From Lachnospiraceae bacterium (GTDB taxonomy: Bacteria; Bacillota; Clostridia; Lachnospirales; Lachnospiraceae), in NCBI GenBank assembly GCA_024691015.1, contig JAILOD010000093.1, forward strand, positions 1-43,403: a stretch of 43,403 bases of DNA, read 5' to 3'. The position numbers were made by a program, and so were the translations under genes. The notes under the pieces were generated by a model. That model did not search any database. It worked only from the letters and a program-made list of their open reading frames with translations, and was not told the DNA's origin. Of the stretch, positions 25,579-34,479 are shown piece by piece (position 1 is the first letter of the stretch; every line of letters starts with the position of its first letter).

Positions 25579-27081
25579 TTATGAGAAAGCGCTGAGGTCC
25601 AGCTTATCGAAGCCATCGAGCAAGCCCTTAACCTCATTCTCTATCCCGGCAAGCCCTCCGGGGTTTCTGCTTTCTATGTTAAGAGGCATGTTGGGATCGT
25701 GGAGAGACATACGGAGCAGGGCCCAGCCGTTGTCAAAAACAAGTCTCACACCCTCGAACGAAGGAGAAGCGATCTTTATGCCCTTGTCCTTAGCCCTCTT
25801 CTCAAACTCTTTAAGCACATCGTTTCCGTAATCCTTAAAGCCCTCTTCCATCCTTATATACAGACGATACTCTTTAGACTCAGCCGGGCTCTTAAGCTTT
25901 GCAATAAGAGATGCAAGGTCTCCGCCCTTCTTTCTCTGTCTTGCAGCTGCTATCAAAAGCTTCACGGCAAGGTATGCACCATCATCGAGATAATAGTTCT
26001 CGCTTAAGGCACCATGCCCGCTGGTCTCGATAGCAAGCGGAGAAACCTCTCCGGCCTTGTTCATCCTGATACACTCATTTATAACATTCTTATAGCCTCT
26101 CATAAACCTGTGATGCTTAAGATGAAGTTCATTCGTTAAAAATTCGGTAAGCTCATCGGAGGTAACGGAATCGGTGATTATCGTGCTTCCGGGATAATCA
26201 GGCGCCAGTATGGCTGCTATAAGACCAATAAGGGCATTTCTGTTTACCTCTTCTCCATCCGATAAAACCGCACTCATCCTGTCAACATCCGTATCGAATA
26301 TAAGACCCAGATCGGCTTTGGAATCCAGCACGGCCTTTCTTATGGCATTCATTGCATCCTTATTCTCCGGATTGGGAATATGATTCGGAAAATGTCCGTC
26401 AGGCTCCAGAAACTGGCTGCCCGTTGTATCTGCTCCCAATTCATCCAGAACCTTATATGCGAAAAATCCTCCGTCTCCGTTTCCCGCATCCACAACTATA
26501 TGCATACCCGAAAGCGGTTTGTCACCGTTATTTAAAGCATCCTTTATCTTATCACAGAGAAATGCCGAATAACGTCCCAGAAGGTCATACTTCTGAACGG
26601 ATGATATATCCGCCTTCACTTCCTGTGCTTCATAGGCATATTCAAGTATCTCGGTAATATCCTCGTGCTCTGCTCCTCCGTCTTTTGTAAAAAACTTCAT
26701 ACCGTTTCTGTTAAACGGAAGATGGCTTGCGGTTACCATTACCGCTCCGTCTGCCTTTGTCTCATCAAAAACCGTGGACATAAACATTGCCGGTGTGGAC
26801 GCAAGATCACAATCTATGGTCTTTGCTCCGGAATTGACAAACGCATTTTTGATCTCGCTCATCATCATATCGGCCGATATTCTGGAATCGTGACCCACAG
26901 TAAGCGTAAGCTCCGAAGCCTTTTTATTTGTACGTTTCTCCAGAAATCTGACAAAGCCGGTAGCTATACGGTTTACCGCTTCGGGAAAAAGATTTACCTT
27001 TTCTCCCTCAACTCCGTCAACAGCTATTCCTCTGACGTCACTTCCGTTTTGCAGTTTCATAAGGTCTTTTTTTTCAACCAT
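25579..27081 (-). CDS. Phosphohexomutase superfamily protein with atypical active-site loops
   Basis: Protein of 500 residues of the phosphoglucomutase/phosphomannomutase superfamily. It keeps the four-domain layout: NGSDVRGIAVDG at the N-terminus, the phosphoserine loop TASHLPFNRNG (Ser119), the metal loop DTDVDR (263-268) and the sugar loop ETSGHGALSEN. Two loops differ from the norm. Asn after TASH is Leu, and the phosphate-binding loop, usually R-S-G-T-E-P-like, reads LLRMSLHDPNMPLNIES. As I recall, similar variants occur in plant plastid and clostridial members annotated as phosphomannomutase or phosphoglucosamine mutase, so the protein is likely active, but the sugar specificity is uncertain. 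GGAGG lies 11 bases before the ATG. It follows purC by 18 bases. Confidence 0.87.
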   Translation of the reverse strand: MVEKKDLMKLQNGSDVRGIAVDGVEGEKVNLFPEAVNRIATGFVRFLEKRTNKKASELTLTVGHDSRISADMMMSEIKNAFVNSGAKTIDCDLASTPAMFMSTVFDETKADGAVMVTASHLPFNRNGMKFFTKDGGAEHEDITEILEYAYEAQEVKADISSVQKYDLLGRYSAFLCDKIKDALNNGDKPLSGMHIVVDAGNGDGGFFAYKVLDELGADTTGSQFLEPDGHFPNHIPNPENKDAMNAIRKAVLDSKADLGLIFDTDVDRMSAVLSDGEEVNRNALIGLIAAILAPDYPGSTIITDSVTSDELTEFLTNELHLKHHRFMRGYKNVINECIRMNKAGEVSPLAIETSGHGALSENYYLDDGAYLAVKLLIAAARQRKKGGDLASLIAKLKSPAESKEYRLYIRMEEGFKDYGNDVLKEFEKRAKDKGIKIASPSFEGVRLVFDNGWALLRMSLHDPNMPLNIESRNPGGLAGIENEVKGLLDGFDKLDLSAFS

Positions 27082-27099
27082 GATTTCTATATCCTCCGA

Positions 27100-27975
27100 T
27101 CATAAAGATTTTCCGGTCAGCAGTGTAAATGCTTCTTTGTATTTATCTATGGTCTTATCAATAACGTCCTGCGGCAGATTATAATCACTCTCGGGATTTG
27201 CCTTCAGCCAGTCACGTACAAACTGTTTATCAAAGGACGGCTGGCTCTTTCCCTCTTCATATCCCTCAAGCGGCCAGAAGCGCGAGCTGTCGGGAGTAAG
27301 CATTTCATCGGCAAGAACCACATTTCCTTCATCATCCAGACCGAACTCAAATTTTGTATCTGCAATTATGATGCCTTTTGTAAGCGCATAATCCGCACAT
27401 TTCTTATAAAGGGCTATCGTTGCATCCTTTATCTTTTCACCGTACTCTTTTCCGTGACCGGGATAAGCCTTTTCCAGCACCTCTATACTCTTCTCAAAGC
27501 TTATGTTCTCATCATGGTCACCGATCTCCGCCTTTGTTGAAGGTGTGTAAATGGGTTCAGGCAGCTTGGAACATTCTTTCAGGCCCTCGGGAAGAGTAAT
27601 GCCGCAAACCGTTCCGTTTTTCTTATAGCTTTCCCATCCGCTTCCGGTAATGTAACCGCGAACTATACATTCGATAGGGAGCATACTGAGTTTCTTAACC
27701 AGCATGCTGTTTCCGTCAAATTCAGCCTTACGGAAAAACTCGGGCATATCGGAAACATTTGTGCTTATCATATGGTTTGGAATGATGTCCTTTGTAAGAT
27801 CAAACCAGAACTCACTCATAAGAGTCAGAACGGTTCCCTTTTTCTCTACCTTGTTCTTTAAGATAACGTCAAAGGCGGATATTCTGTCCGTAGCCACCAT
27901 AATAAGTGCATCGCCTATATCGTATATCTCTCTGACCTTACCCTCTTTTACGGGCTTATATTCTTTTACTGCCAT
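27100..27975 (-). CDS. purC: Phosphoribosylaminoimidazole-succinocarboxamide synthase
   Basis: Catalyses the ATP-dependent joining of CAIR with aspartate to give SAICAR in purine synthesis. Its 291 residues match the longer, yeast ADE1-like bacterial form rather than the form of about 240 residues. Signatures are EGKVREIYDIGD, VATDRISAFDVIL, IPNHMISTNV, IECIVRGYITGSGW, IIADTKFEFGLD and DEMLTPDSSRFW. Other purine genes are not nearby, so it is a stand-alone pur gene within a mixed operon. The 68-base gap to the upstream gene is too short for a purine riboswitch, and none is seen. Confidence 0.97.
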   Translation of the reverse strand: MAVKEYKPVKEGKVREIYDIGDALIMVATDRISAFDVILKNKVEKKGTVLTLMSEFWFDLTKDIIPNHMISTNVSDMPEFFRKAEFDGNSMLVKKLSMLPIECIVRGYITGSGWESYKKNGTVCGITLPEGLKECSKLPEPIYTPSTKAEIGDHDENISFEKSIEVLEKAYPGHGKEYGEKIKDATIALYKKCADYALTKGIIIADTKFEFGLDDEGNVVLADEMLTPDSSRFWPLEGYEEGKSQPSFDKQFVRDWLKANPESDYNLPQDVIDKTIDKYKEAFTLLTGKSL

Positions 27976-28043
27976 AATGATCCCTCTTTCTTTAAAAAAT
28001 TTCTTTTATTTCAGCTCTTTTATTTTATCATTTACAGGTCAAT

Positions 28044-28976
28044 TCATAAACGGGAAATTTCAACCTGACCGTAAATCTTTTCCATATCCTCTTTAACGTA
28101 AAAGCCGGTCTCCTCTCTAAGTGCCGCAGCACCCGATATCGCACTGGCAAGCCTTAAGGTCTCCTCCATCGGAAGTCCTCTCTCCAGACCGACCGCAAAG
28201 CCCGCAACCATTGAATCTCCGCAACCTACCGTATTAACAGGCTTGTTTCTGGGAACCTTTGCCCTGAAGACTCCCTCATCGCATACAACAAAGGATCCGT
28301 CAATTCCCATCGAACAGACAACTATCTTAACTCCCTTGTCGTGAACCTTTTTAGCGGCAGCCAGCTTATCCTCAAAATTCGAACAGTCAGAACCCGTAAG
28401 CATGCTTATCTCATCCGTGTTTGGTTTTATCATCGTAGGAAGAGCCTCTATTCCGGTAAGAAGCGCCTGACCCGAGGTATCCATGATAACACTCTTTCCG
28501 GCCTCCTTACATATGCCGACAAGAGTCTTATAGGCCTCTCCTCCGTCAATGCCCTTAGGAGCGCTGCCGCTCATTGCAACTACCTCGGCATCCTTTACCA
28601 GCGCCCTGAATTTGTCCAGGAATTTTTCGTAATCCTCCCTTTCAAGGGTAAATCCGGGCTCTAAGAACTCGGTTTCTCTCTGATTCTTTTCATCCCATAT
28701 ATTTATACAGGATCTGCTCTCACCCTTTACGTGATAAAAGGCACTTACTATATTAAATTCGGAAAGTCCCTCCTCAATATATGCCCCGGCGTGTCCGCCG
28801 ACAAAACCGGTTGCCACAACCTTAGAACCTGCTATCGAAGCGGGCTTCGAAACATTCAGTCCCTTTCCTCCGGGCGTATAAGAGCATTCTCTTACCCTGT
28901 TAACCCTTCCCTCGATAAATTCATCCACTATGTATCTCTTATCAATGGATGCGTTCAATGTGACTGTAAGTATCAT
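28044..28976 (-). CDS. 1-Phosphofructokinase family hexose kinase (PfkB superfamily)
   Basis: Ribokinase-like sugar-phosphate kinase of 310 residues. It has the opening ILTVTLNASIDKRY, the substrate motif TPGGKGLNVSK (34-44), MSGSAPKGID, a nucleotide-side IKPNTDEISML, and the catalytic VGCGDSMVAGF (Asp254). The LTLNPAxD-like start and NV after GKG place it in the FruK/LacC group, which uses fructose 1-phosphate or tagatose 6-phosphate. No fructose PTS or tagatose gene adjoins it, so the substrate cannot be settled. Ribosome binding site GGAGG precedes the ATG. It is 25 bases after the GGDEF gene. Confidence 0.9.
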   Translation of the reverse strand: MILTVTLNASIDKRYIVDEFIEGRVNRVRECSYTPGGKGLNVSKPASIAGSKVVATGFVGGHAGAYIEEGLSEFNIVSAFYHVKGESRSCINIWDEKNQRETEFLEPGFTLEREDYEKFLDKFRALVKDAEVVAMSGSAPKGIDGGEAYKTLVGICKEAGKSVIMDTSGQALLTGIEALPTMIKPNTDEISMLTGSDCSNFEDKLAAAKKVHDKGVKIVVCSMGIDGSFVVCDEGVFRAKVPRNKPVNTVGCGDSMVAGFAVGLERGLPMEETLRLASAISGAAALREETGFYVKEDMEKIYGQVEISRL

Positions 28977-29001
28977 ACTGTCCTCCTTTTGGGTTTGGCC
29001 C

Positions 29002-30690
29002 CTATCTTACTATGTTTTTATAATATTGCCGTTTGCTTTCATACATTCTCTTATCCGCAAGCATAAATACCGCATGCGAATCCTCACCGGGACAATCATG
29101 CCTGAAAGCAAGGCCATAAGATACCGAATAATAAATTCCGTCGTTCTCTGAATTTAAATCATTTATCTGAAGCTTCATATCATTGATAAGGGAGTTTATC
29201 GATCTTTCATCCCCCTTTTCCACAAAGGCGGTAAACTCATCTCCTCCTATACGACAGACCGTGGCTTTGTCCGAAAAGACCTCTCCTAAAACTCCGGCAA
29301 CGTTTTTCAGCAGTATATCACCCTTCGCATGTCCCATTTCATCATTCACCCTTTTCAGGCCGTTTACGTCAATGCTGATTATACAATAATCCTCGCTGCT
29401 GTGATCCATATCGTCCATCTTTTTATCGCTCATTGCACGATTATAAAGCTCTGTCATTTCATCAATATAAGCCAGCCTTGCAAGTGATGCGTATTCTCTT
29501 TTGCGGGCATAGGATTCCGTAATAAACAGCATAAAATTCAGCAATATCGCCATTGCAAAAAGCATGGCTCCGATCGGGATTATCATATCCGAAATACTTC
29601 CGCCTATACTTCCGCTCTTTTTTGTAATATAAAACGGAATGGAAAGAACCGTCGCCCCGCCGAGCGCCGTAAGTCCCAGAGTCTGCACGATCTCCGAACC
29701 CGAATAGCCCCCGTGCCTGAAGAATTTAATGTCGTTATACACCATAAATATCAGACAGGCCGCACTCATAATATGGCATACAAAAATAAATGCGCGTATA
29801 TGAATGATATTGTTGACATGCAGGAAAAGAATAAAGATCAAAAAAATTATATCCACAACCGCAATGATCCTGTACAGTTTTCTTAAATTACTGCGATCAA
29901 CAGTCGACAGCATAAGAAAACCGACCGCGGGGATCAGAATGATCAGTATAAATTCCCATAATGTGGAATAGCTGTTAAAGACAAAAATATATGCCAGATT
30001 ATTACTGAAGAGTATCCAAAGTCCCATTAAAATACAAAGCAGAGAGCTTACTATCTGGCTTATTATCTCCCGGCTGTATGAAGAAAAAACAGTACTGATT
30101 ATAAAGAAAACAAGTCCGAAACAGACAAGATATATGGAAGAGGCTATTACAAAAATATTGCTGTGCAGCAAACCGGATTCAAGATCGTGATAGTCTCCTA
30201 TCATGGGAGCCAGAATACCTTTATACGCCTTATTCTCGGCAGCATACAGCTTTATCGAAAGCTTTTTCCCGGTGCTGTCCGAAGGCAGTGTAACATAATG
30301 GTATCCGCAGCCTACAAAATTACCATGAGCATAATCCATAAGATATTGCTCCTCTACCATTTTGTCATCTATGTAGACCTGATATGCACAATACTGGGTT
30401 TTAAAAAGAAGGGTAGGAAAGTCCAGCCCGCTGATATCATATATTTCATGTGACAACGTCAAAAGATCGCCCCTCATTATATTCCCGGGTAAAATGGTAC
30501 CTATATCATTTATATTAAAGCCCTCGTACTTTACACCCTTGTACTCCGCACTCCAGCCACCGTTTAAGACGGTCACTTCATCATCCGGATCAAAGGTGAT
30601 ATTGATTTTAAGCACACTGACAATTGCCCACAAAAGAACCAGTGTGAGCAATACACAGAGCATAAGCCTTTGATTCTTCCTGCTTATCAT
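29002..30690 (-). CDS. Membrane sensor diguanylate cyclase (GGDEF), first of a tandem pair
   Basis: A protein of 562 residues. One N-terminal membrane helix (about 9-27) is followed by an extracytoplasmic beta-rich domain (about 35-175). This resembles the galactose-binding/7TMR-DISMED fold (LNGGWSAEYKG, YQVYIDDKMVEEQY). Six to seven membrane helices (about 178-395) and a cytoplasmic GGDEF domain (about 425-560) come next. The active-site motif CRIGGDEF is intact (482-486), as are YIDEMTELYNR and the SYG motif. No RxxD inhibitory site occurs upstream of the motif. It should make c-di-GMP in response to an outside ligand, possibly a sugar or glycan piece. Its ATG overlaps the stop of the next GGDEF gene by four bases. 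Confidence 0.9.
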   Translation of the reverse strand: MISRKNQRLMLCVLLTLVLLWAIVSVLKINITFDPDDEVTVLNGGWSAEYKGVKYEGFNINDIGTILPGNIMRGDLLTLSHEIYDISGLDFPTLLFKTQYCAYQVYIDDKMVEEQYLMDYAHGNFVGCGYHYVTLPSDSTGKKLSIKLYAAENKAYKGILAPMIGDYHDLESGLLHSNIFVIASSIYLVCFGLVFFIISTVFSSYSREIISQIVSSLLCILMGLWILFSNNLAYIFVFNSYSTLWEFILIILIPAVGFLMLSTVDRSNLRKLYRIIAVVDIIFLIFILFLHVNNIIHIRAFIFVCHIMSAACLIFMVYNDIKFFRHGGYSGSEIVQTLGLTALGGATVLSIPFYITKKSGSIGGSISDMIIPIGAMLFAMAILLNFMLFITESYARKREYASLARLAYIDEMTELYNRAMSDKKMDDMDHSSEDYCIISIDVNGLKRVNDEMGHAKGDILLKNVAGVLGEVFSDKATVCRIGGDEFTAFVEKGDERSINSLINDMKLQINDLNSENDGIYYSVSYGLAFRHDCPGEDSHAVFMLADKRMYESKRQYYKNIVR

Positions 30691-32369
30691 ACCTTACCGC
30701 CTTCATGGTGAATTTCCTTCATCATATACATTCTGCTGTCCGCCATAAGAAAGACTTCATGGGCCGTTGTCCCCTTAACCTCACTGTTTTTTGCGAAGCC
30801 ATAGGAAAAATCATATTTTCCCTTAAGCTCCTCCTGGAAGCTCTCCAGTCTTTTTTCCAGCGTATTCCAGCGTATACTGCCCATTATCACTATAAATTCG
30901 TCGCCGCCCATTCTTCCGACTATCTTTGCATCATAAAAAGCGTTGGACAGCTCATTTGCGAAGCCCCTCAAAAGTCTGTCTCCCTCCAGATGTCCTTTTG
31001 TATCGTTTATCTCCTTTAAATGATCCAGGTCGATGTTAATGATCACATATTCGTTTTTGTCCTGTTCAAGTCTGACCAGCTCCATTTCGCTTCTCGCTCG
31101 GTTTGATATACGTGTAAGCGGGTCGGTATATGCAACACCCATAAGCTTCTTACGCACATCATCGGCATTGTAATGGCTTATGGTATGGAAGAAATAATTC
31201 ATTACCATTGCTATTACAAACACAAGAGCACCGTATGTTACAAAGCTGAAATTATAGATCCTGCGATTGGAATTCAGCGCTGCGATAATGACATACTTTA
31301 ATACATCAGCAAGCGCAGATACAACAAATACAACCATGCCGGCCAGAAGGCAGTTGTCACTCAGCCACAGGGCTGCATCGTGGAGTTCCTCCATTCTGTT
31401 CTGTCTGAAGGTTTTTACAGCCACATACAGCACATAAAAGCTTTGTATAATGGAGAAGCCCTGTATATACCTGATAACCATATTAATATGCAGGATATTA
31501 AGGACATGCAGTACAATGAGAACCGCGACCACCAGGATGTTTGCACAAGCCAGGACAGCCGTAACACGCTTAAGTCTGTCCCTTTGAACGGTATACAGGA
31601 AAACGAGTATCAAAACCGAAACCATATATACAGATACATATTCACCCACCGTAGACATCTCCAGATTATCCGAAAACATCAGCAGAAGATCGTAATAGCA
31701 AAGAGCATAATAGCCCATCATAAATGCCATAAGTCCGCATATGGCAATCCCCAGATCATTGTTTCCGTATAACAACAGGTAAGGCGAAAGTAAGATCAGA
31801 CATATACCGAACACGGCAAGGAATACAGAAAGCACCAGCACTCCCCTCTTCGTTCCTATCACATATCTGACCAGTTCTGCCCTGTTGCCCAGATAAACAT
31901 TGGACAGAGCGGAATGAATATTATCCTCCGAATAATTGATTATTATCCTTACGGTTTTTCCTCCGAACTGTTCGGGTAAGGGAATGTAATTTGCTTTTTT
32001 GGGTATCAGTTTTCCATTTTGGGCATAATCCTTTCCATAGGTATATATCATGCCTCCGTCAATGGTAACCGTGAGCGCACAAAGCCCGCTCCTTAAGTAA
32101 ATGGCAGGTGTATGTATCCTCTCATGAGGAAGCTCGTGGGTTAAGATCAGTACGTTACCGTCCTTTCTTATACCCACATCAATATCATGGATATTAACGT
32201 CTTCTCTTACCTCATCTCCGTCTATAACAGTCCAGCCATCGTTTAAGTCGATCACGGGATATTCATATTTCTGGTCAATAAAAGACATGGCCACAAAAAT
32301 AAATGAGGCCAGCACAATGACCAGTATGAGTTTTACTATTATCAGATATTTTTTTCCGATAGAATTCAT
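30687..32369 (-). CDS. Membrane sensor diguanylate cyclase (GGDEF), second of a tandem pair
   Basis: A protein of 560 residues, paralogous to the product of 29002-30690 along its length. It has an N-terminal helix (10-30), an extracytoplasmic beta-rich domain (LNDGWTVIDGDEV, LRSGLCALTVTIDGGMIYTYG), about seven membrane helices (180-395) and a GGDEF domain with GRMGGDEFIVIMG (488-492) and YTDPLTRISNR. No RxxD inhibitory site is visible. The signal is probably sensed outside the cell and passed through the 7TM part. It lies five bases after the DUF1846 gene. The two proteins differ enough in the outer domain to detect different ligands. Confidence 0.9.
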   Translation of the reverse strand: MNSIGKKYLIIVKLILVIVLASFIFVAMSFIDQKYEYPVIDLNDGWTVIDGDEVREDVNIHDIDVGIRKDGNVLILTHELPHERIHTPAIYLRSGLCALTVTIDGGMIYTYGKDYAQNGKLIPKKANYIPLPEQFGGKTVRIIINYSEDNIHSALSNVYLGNRAELVRYVIGTKRGVLVLSVFLAVFGICLILLSPYLLLYGNNDLGIAICGLMAFMMGYYALCYYDLLLMFSDNLEMSTVGEYVSVYMVSVLILVFLYTVQRDRLKRVTAVLACANILVVAVLIVLHVLNILHINMVIRYIQGFSIIQSFYVLYVAVKTFRQNRMEELHDAALWLSDNCLLAGMVVFVVSALADVLKYVIIAALNSNRRIYNFSFVTYGALVFVIAMVMNYFFHTISHYNADDVRKKLMGVAYTDPLTRISNRARSEMELVRLEQDKNEYVIINIDLDHLKEINDTKGHLEGDRLLRGFANELSNAFYDAKIVGRMGGDEFIVIMGSIRWNTLEKRLESFQEELKGKYDFSYGFAKNSEVKGTTAHEVFLMADSRMYMMKEIHHEGGKV

Positions 32370-32374
32370 GGAAT

Positions 32375-33859
32375 TTACCTGTGGAAAAGCTTTTCGGTCT
32401 GGTACTGGGGCTCACAGGTCAGGTTTACGCCAAGCTTCTGGAAGGTATTCTCATCCGTGGATGAAAGGATAACAGAAGAATGAACCTCACACCCCTTTAA
32501 TTTTTCCAACTGCTCCATTGCCAGCTCCGCCTTGGGATCATCAGAGGCACAGATAGTAAGCGCTATCAGGATTTCGTTTATATGCAGATGGGGATTGTGA
32601 TTACCCAAATGCGATACCTTAAGATGCTGTATAGGCTCTATGATGGTCGGCGCAATAAGCTTCAATTCGTCACCTAAACCGGCCAGAGTCTTTAACGCAT
32701 TGAGCAGCATTGCCGAGGAAGCTCCCATAAGAGGAGTTGTCTTTCCGGTAATGATCTTTCCGTCGGGAAGCTCTATTGCCGCTGCAGGTGCACCGGTTAT
32801 TTCGGCCTTTAAATTGGCAGCCGCCACCACCGGCCTGTCGGCAACGCTTATATCGGCCTTCTTCATTAACAGCTCCAGCTTATTGACACTGTTTTCGTTG
32901 CCGTTACCCTTACGAAGCTCGTCCTGCTCTTTGTAATATCGTCTTATTATTTCCTGATTTGCCGCATTGCATACAGCCTCATCATCAAAAATACAGTTAC
33001 CGGCCATATTTACACCCATATCTGTCGGTGATTTGTAAGGGCTTTCTCCGCTTATTTCTTTAAACATTGCATTAAGTACGGGGAATACCTCGACATCTCT
33101 GTTGTAATTGACCGTTGATATGCCGTAAGCATCGAGATGATAAGGATCTATCATATTAAGATCGTTAAGATCAGCCGTAGCCGCTTCATACGCAAGATTT
33201 ACGGGATGCTTTAACGGAATATTCCAGATGGGGAAGGTCTCAAACTTTGCATATCCGGCCTTCACCCCGTGCTTGTTCTCGTTATACAGCTGTGACAGAC
33301 ACACCGCCATTTTACCGCTTCCGGGCCCCGGTGCCGTAACCACCACCAGTGAATGCTTTGTCTCGATATAATCATTTCTGCCGAAGCCTTCATCACTTAT
33401 GATAAGCGGAACATTATTGGGATATCCGGCTATGGGATAATGCCTGTAAACCTTTACTCCCAGGCTTTCAAGCTTTTTCTGATATGCAACTGCACTTTCC
33501 TGTCCTTCAAAACGTGTGAGCACAACGCTTCCCACAAAAAGCCCGTAGCCTCTGAAGGCATCTATAAGACGGAGCACATCCATATCGTATGTGATACCCA
33601 GATCCCCTCTGACCTTGTTCTTCTCTATATCTCCTGAATTGATGACCAGCACAATTTCTACATCTTCTTTTAACTGAAGCAGCATGTTGATCTTACTGTC
33701 AGGCTTAAATCCCGGCAAAACCCTTGAGGCATGATAATCGTCGAAAAGCTTTCCGCCGAATTCCAGATATAGCTTTCCTCCAAATTTTCCGATCCTGTCT
33801 CTGATATGTTCGGATTGTATTTTCAGATATTTGTCATTATCAAACCCTTGTTTTGTCAT
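32375..33859 (-). CDS. DUF1846 family protein
   Basis: A protein of 494 residues that matches the DUF1846 family over its whole length: GFDNDKYLKIQSEHIRDRI, KLYLEFGGKLFDDYHASRVL, GDLGITYDMDVLRLID, and the glycine-rich VVTAPGPGSGKMAVCLSQ. The last resembles a nucleotide-binding loop. Members are widespread in Firmicutes and other bacteria, their structures suggest a nucleotide-dependent enzyme, and no function is established to my knowledge. Its start overlaps the end of trpF by 20 bases, with AGGAG nine bases before the ATG. Linkage to trpF and to GGDEF genes does not obviously indicate its role. Confidence 0.9.
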   Translation of the reverse strand: MTKQGFDNDKYLKIQSEHIRDRIGKFGGKLYLEFGGKLFDDYHASRVLPGFKPDSKINMLLQLKEDVEIVLVINSGDIEKNKVRGDLGITYDMDVLRLIDAFRGYGLFVGSVVLTRFEGQESAVAYQKKLESLGVKVYRHYPIAGYPNNVPLIISDEGFGRNDYIETKHSLVVVTAPGPGSGKMAVCLSQLYNENKHGVKAGYAKFETFPIWNIPLKHPVNLAYEAATADLNDLNMIDPYHLDAYGISTVNYNRDVEVFPVLNAMFKEISGESPYKSPTDMGVNMAGNCIFDDEAVCNAANQEIIRRYYKEQDELRKGNGNENSVNKLELLMKKADISVADRPVVAAANLKAEITGAPAAAIELPDGKIITGKTTPLMGASSAMLLNALKTLAGLGDELKLIAPTIIEPIQHLKVSHLGNHNPHLHINEILIALTICASDDPKAELAMEQLEKLKGCEVHSSVILSSTDENTFQKLGVNLTCEPQYQTEKLFHR

Positions 33860-34451
33860 TTCTAACTTCTCCTATTATCATCTTTATCTTTTCGGGATCC
33901 TTCATCCCGTTTGTTTCCGCACCGCTGCTTATATCCACGATCTCAGGTGAAAACCTCTTTATCGCATCAGCCACATTCTTCTCATTAAGGCCTCCCGCAA
34001 GAGCAAATGGCCTTCCGATATCGCGTATCAGCGTCCAGTCAAAGGTCTGCCCGCTGCCCGTTCCGTTATCAAGCATAACCATATCCGCAGTGCTTTGTTG
34101 CGCCCACTTGATATCCTGCTCGTTCTTAATCTGAAAAGCCTTAAAGATCGGAGCATCGGTAAGCCCTCTCAATATCCTTATATAACCCTCATCCTCGTGT
34201 CCATGAAGCTGGATTATATCAATTATCCCATCTTCCACATAGGATGCCGCTTCGTCCGGAGGAGTATCCACAAAAACCCCTACCGCTTTTATCCGATCAT
34301 CCAGCAGACTCTTCATATGCTTTGCGGCTTCCCTTGAAACATATCTCCTGAACGGTCTTGATAAAACAAAACCGCAATAATCAGGCAGATACTCATTTAC
34401 CGCATCGATGTCCGAAGTCCTCATCATCCCGCAAATCTTAATCTTTGTCAT
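33840..34451 (-). CDS. trpF: Phosphoribosylanthranilate isomerase
   Basis: Isomerises N-(5-phosphoribosyl)anthranilate in tryptophan synthesis. The 203-residue TIM barrel shows KICGMMRTSDIDAV, CGFVLSRPFRRYVS, GVFVDTPPDE, IDIIQLHGHED, LDNGTGSGQTFDW (phosphate and catalytic aspartate region), FALAGGLNEKN and EIVDISSGAET. All key motifs are present, so it should be active. No other trp gene is in the window, which is unusual because trpF is commonly inside a trp operon. It follows the sensor kinase gene by 28 bases and overlaps the DUF1846 gene. Confidence 0.95.
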   Translation of the reverse strand: MTKIKICGMMRTSDIDAVNEYLPDYCGFVLSRPFRRYVSREAAKHMKSLLDDRIKAVGVFVDTPPDEAASYVEDGIIDIIQLHGHEDEGYIRILRGLTDAPIFKAFQIKNEQDIKWAQQSTADMVMLDNGTGSGQTFDWTLIRDIGRPFALAGGLNEKNVADAIKRFSPEIVDISSGAETNGMKDPEKIKMIIGEVRNDKTRV

Positions 34452-34479
34452 TTGTCCCTCCTAAGTGCTTTCCCCAATA

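Noticed and set aside
27976-28043. Possible purine riboswitch before purC
   Set aside because: Only 68 bases, no paired-stem architecture or conserved core visible.
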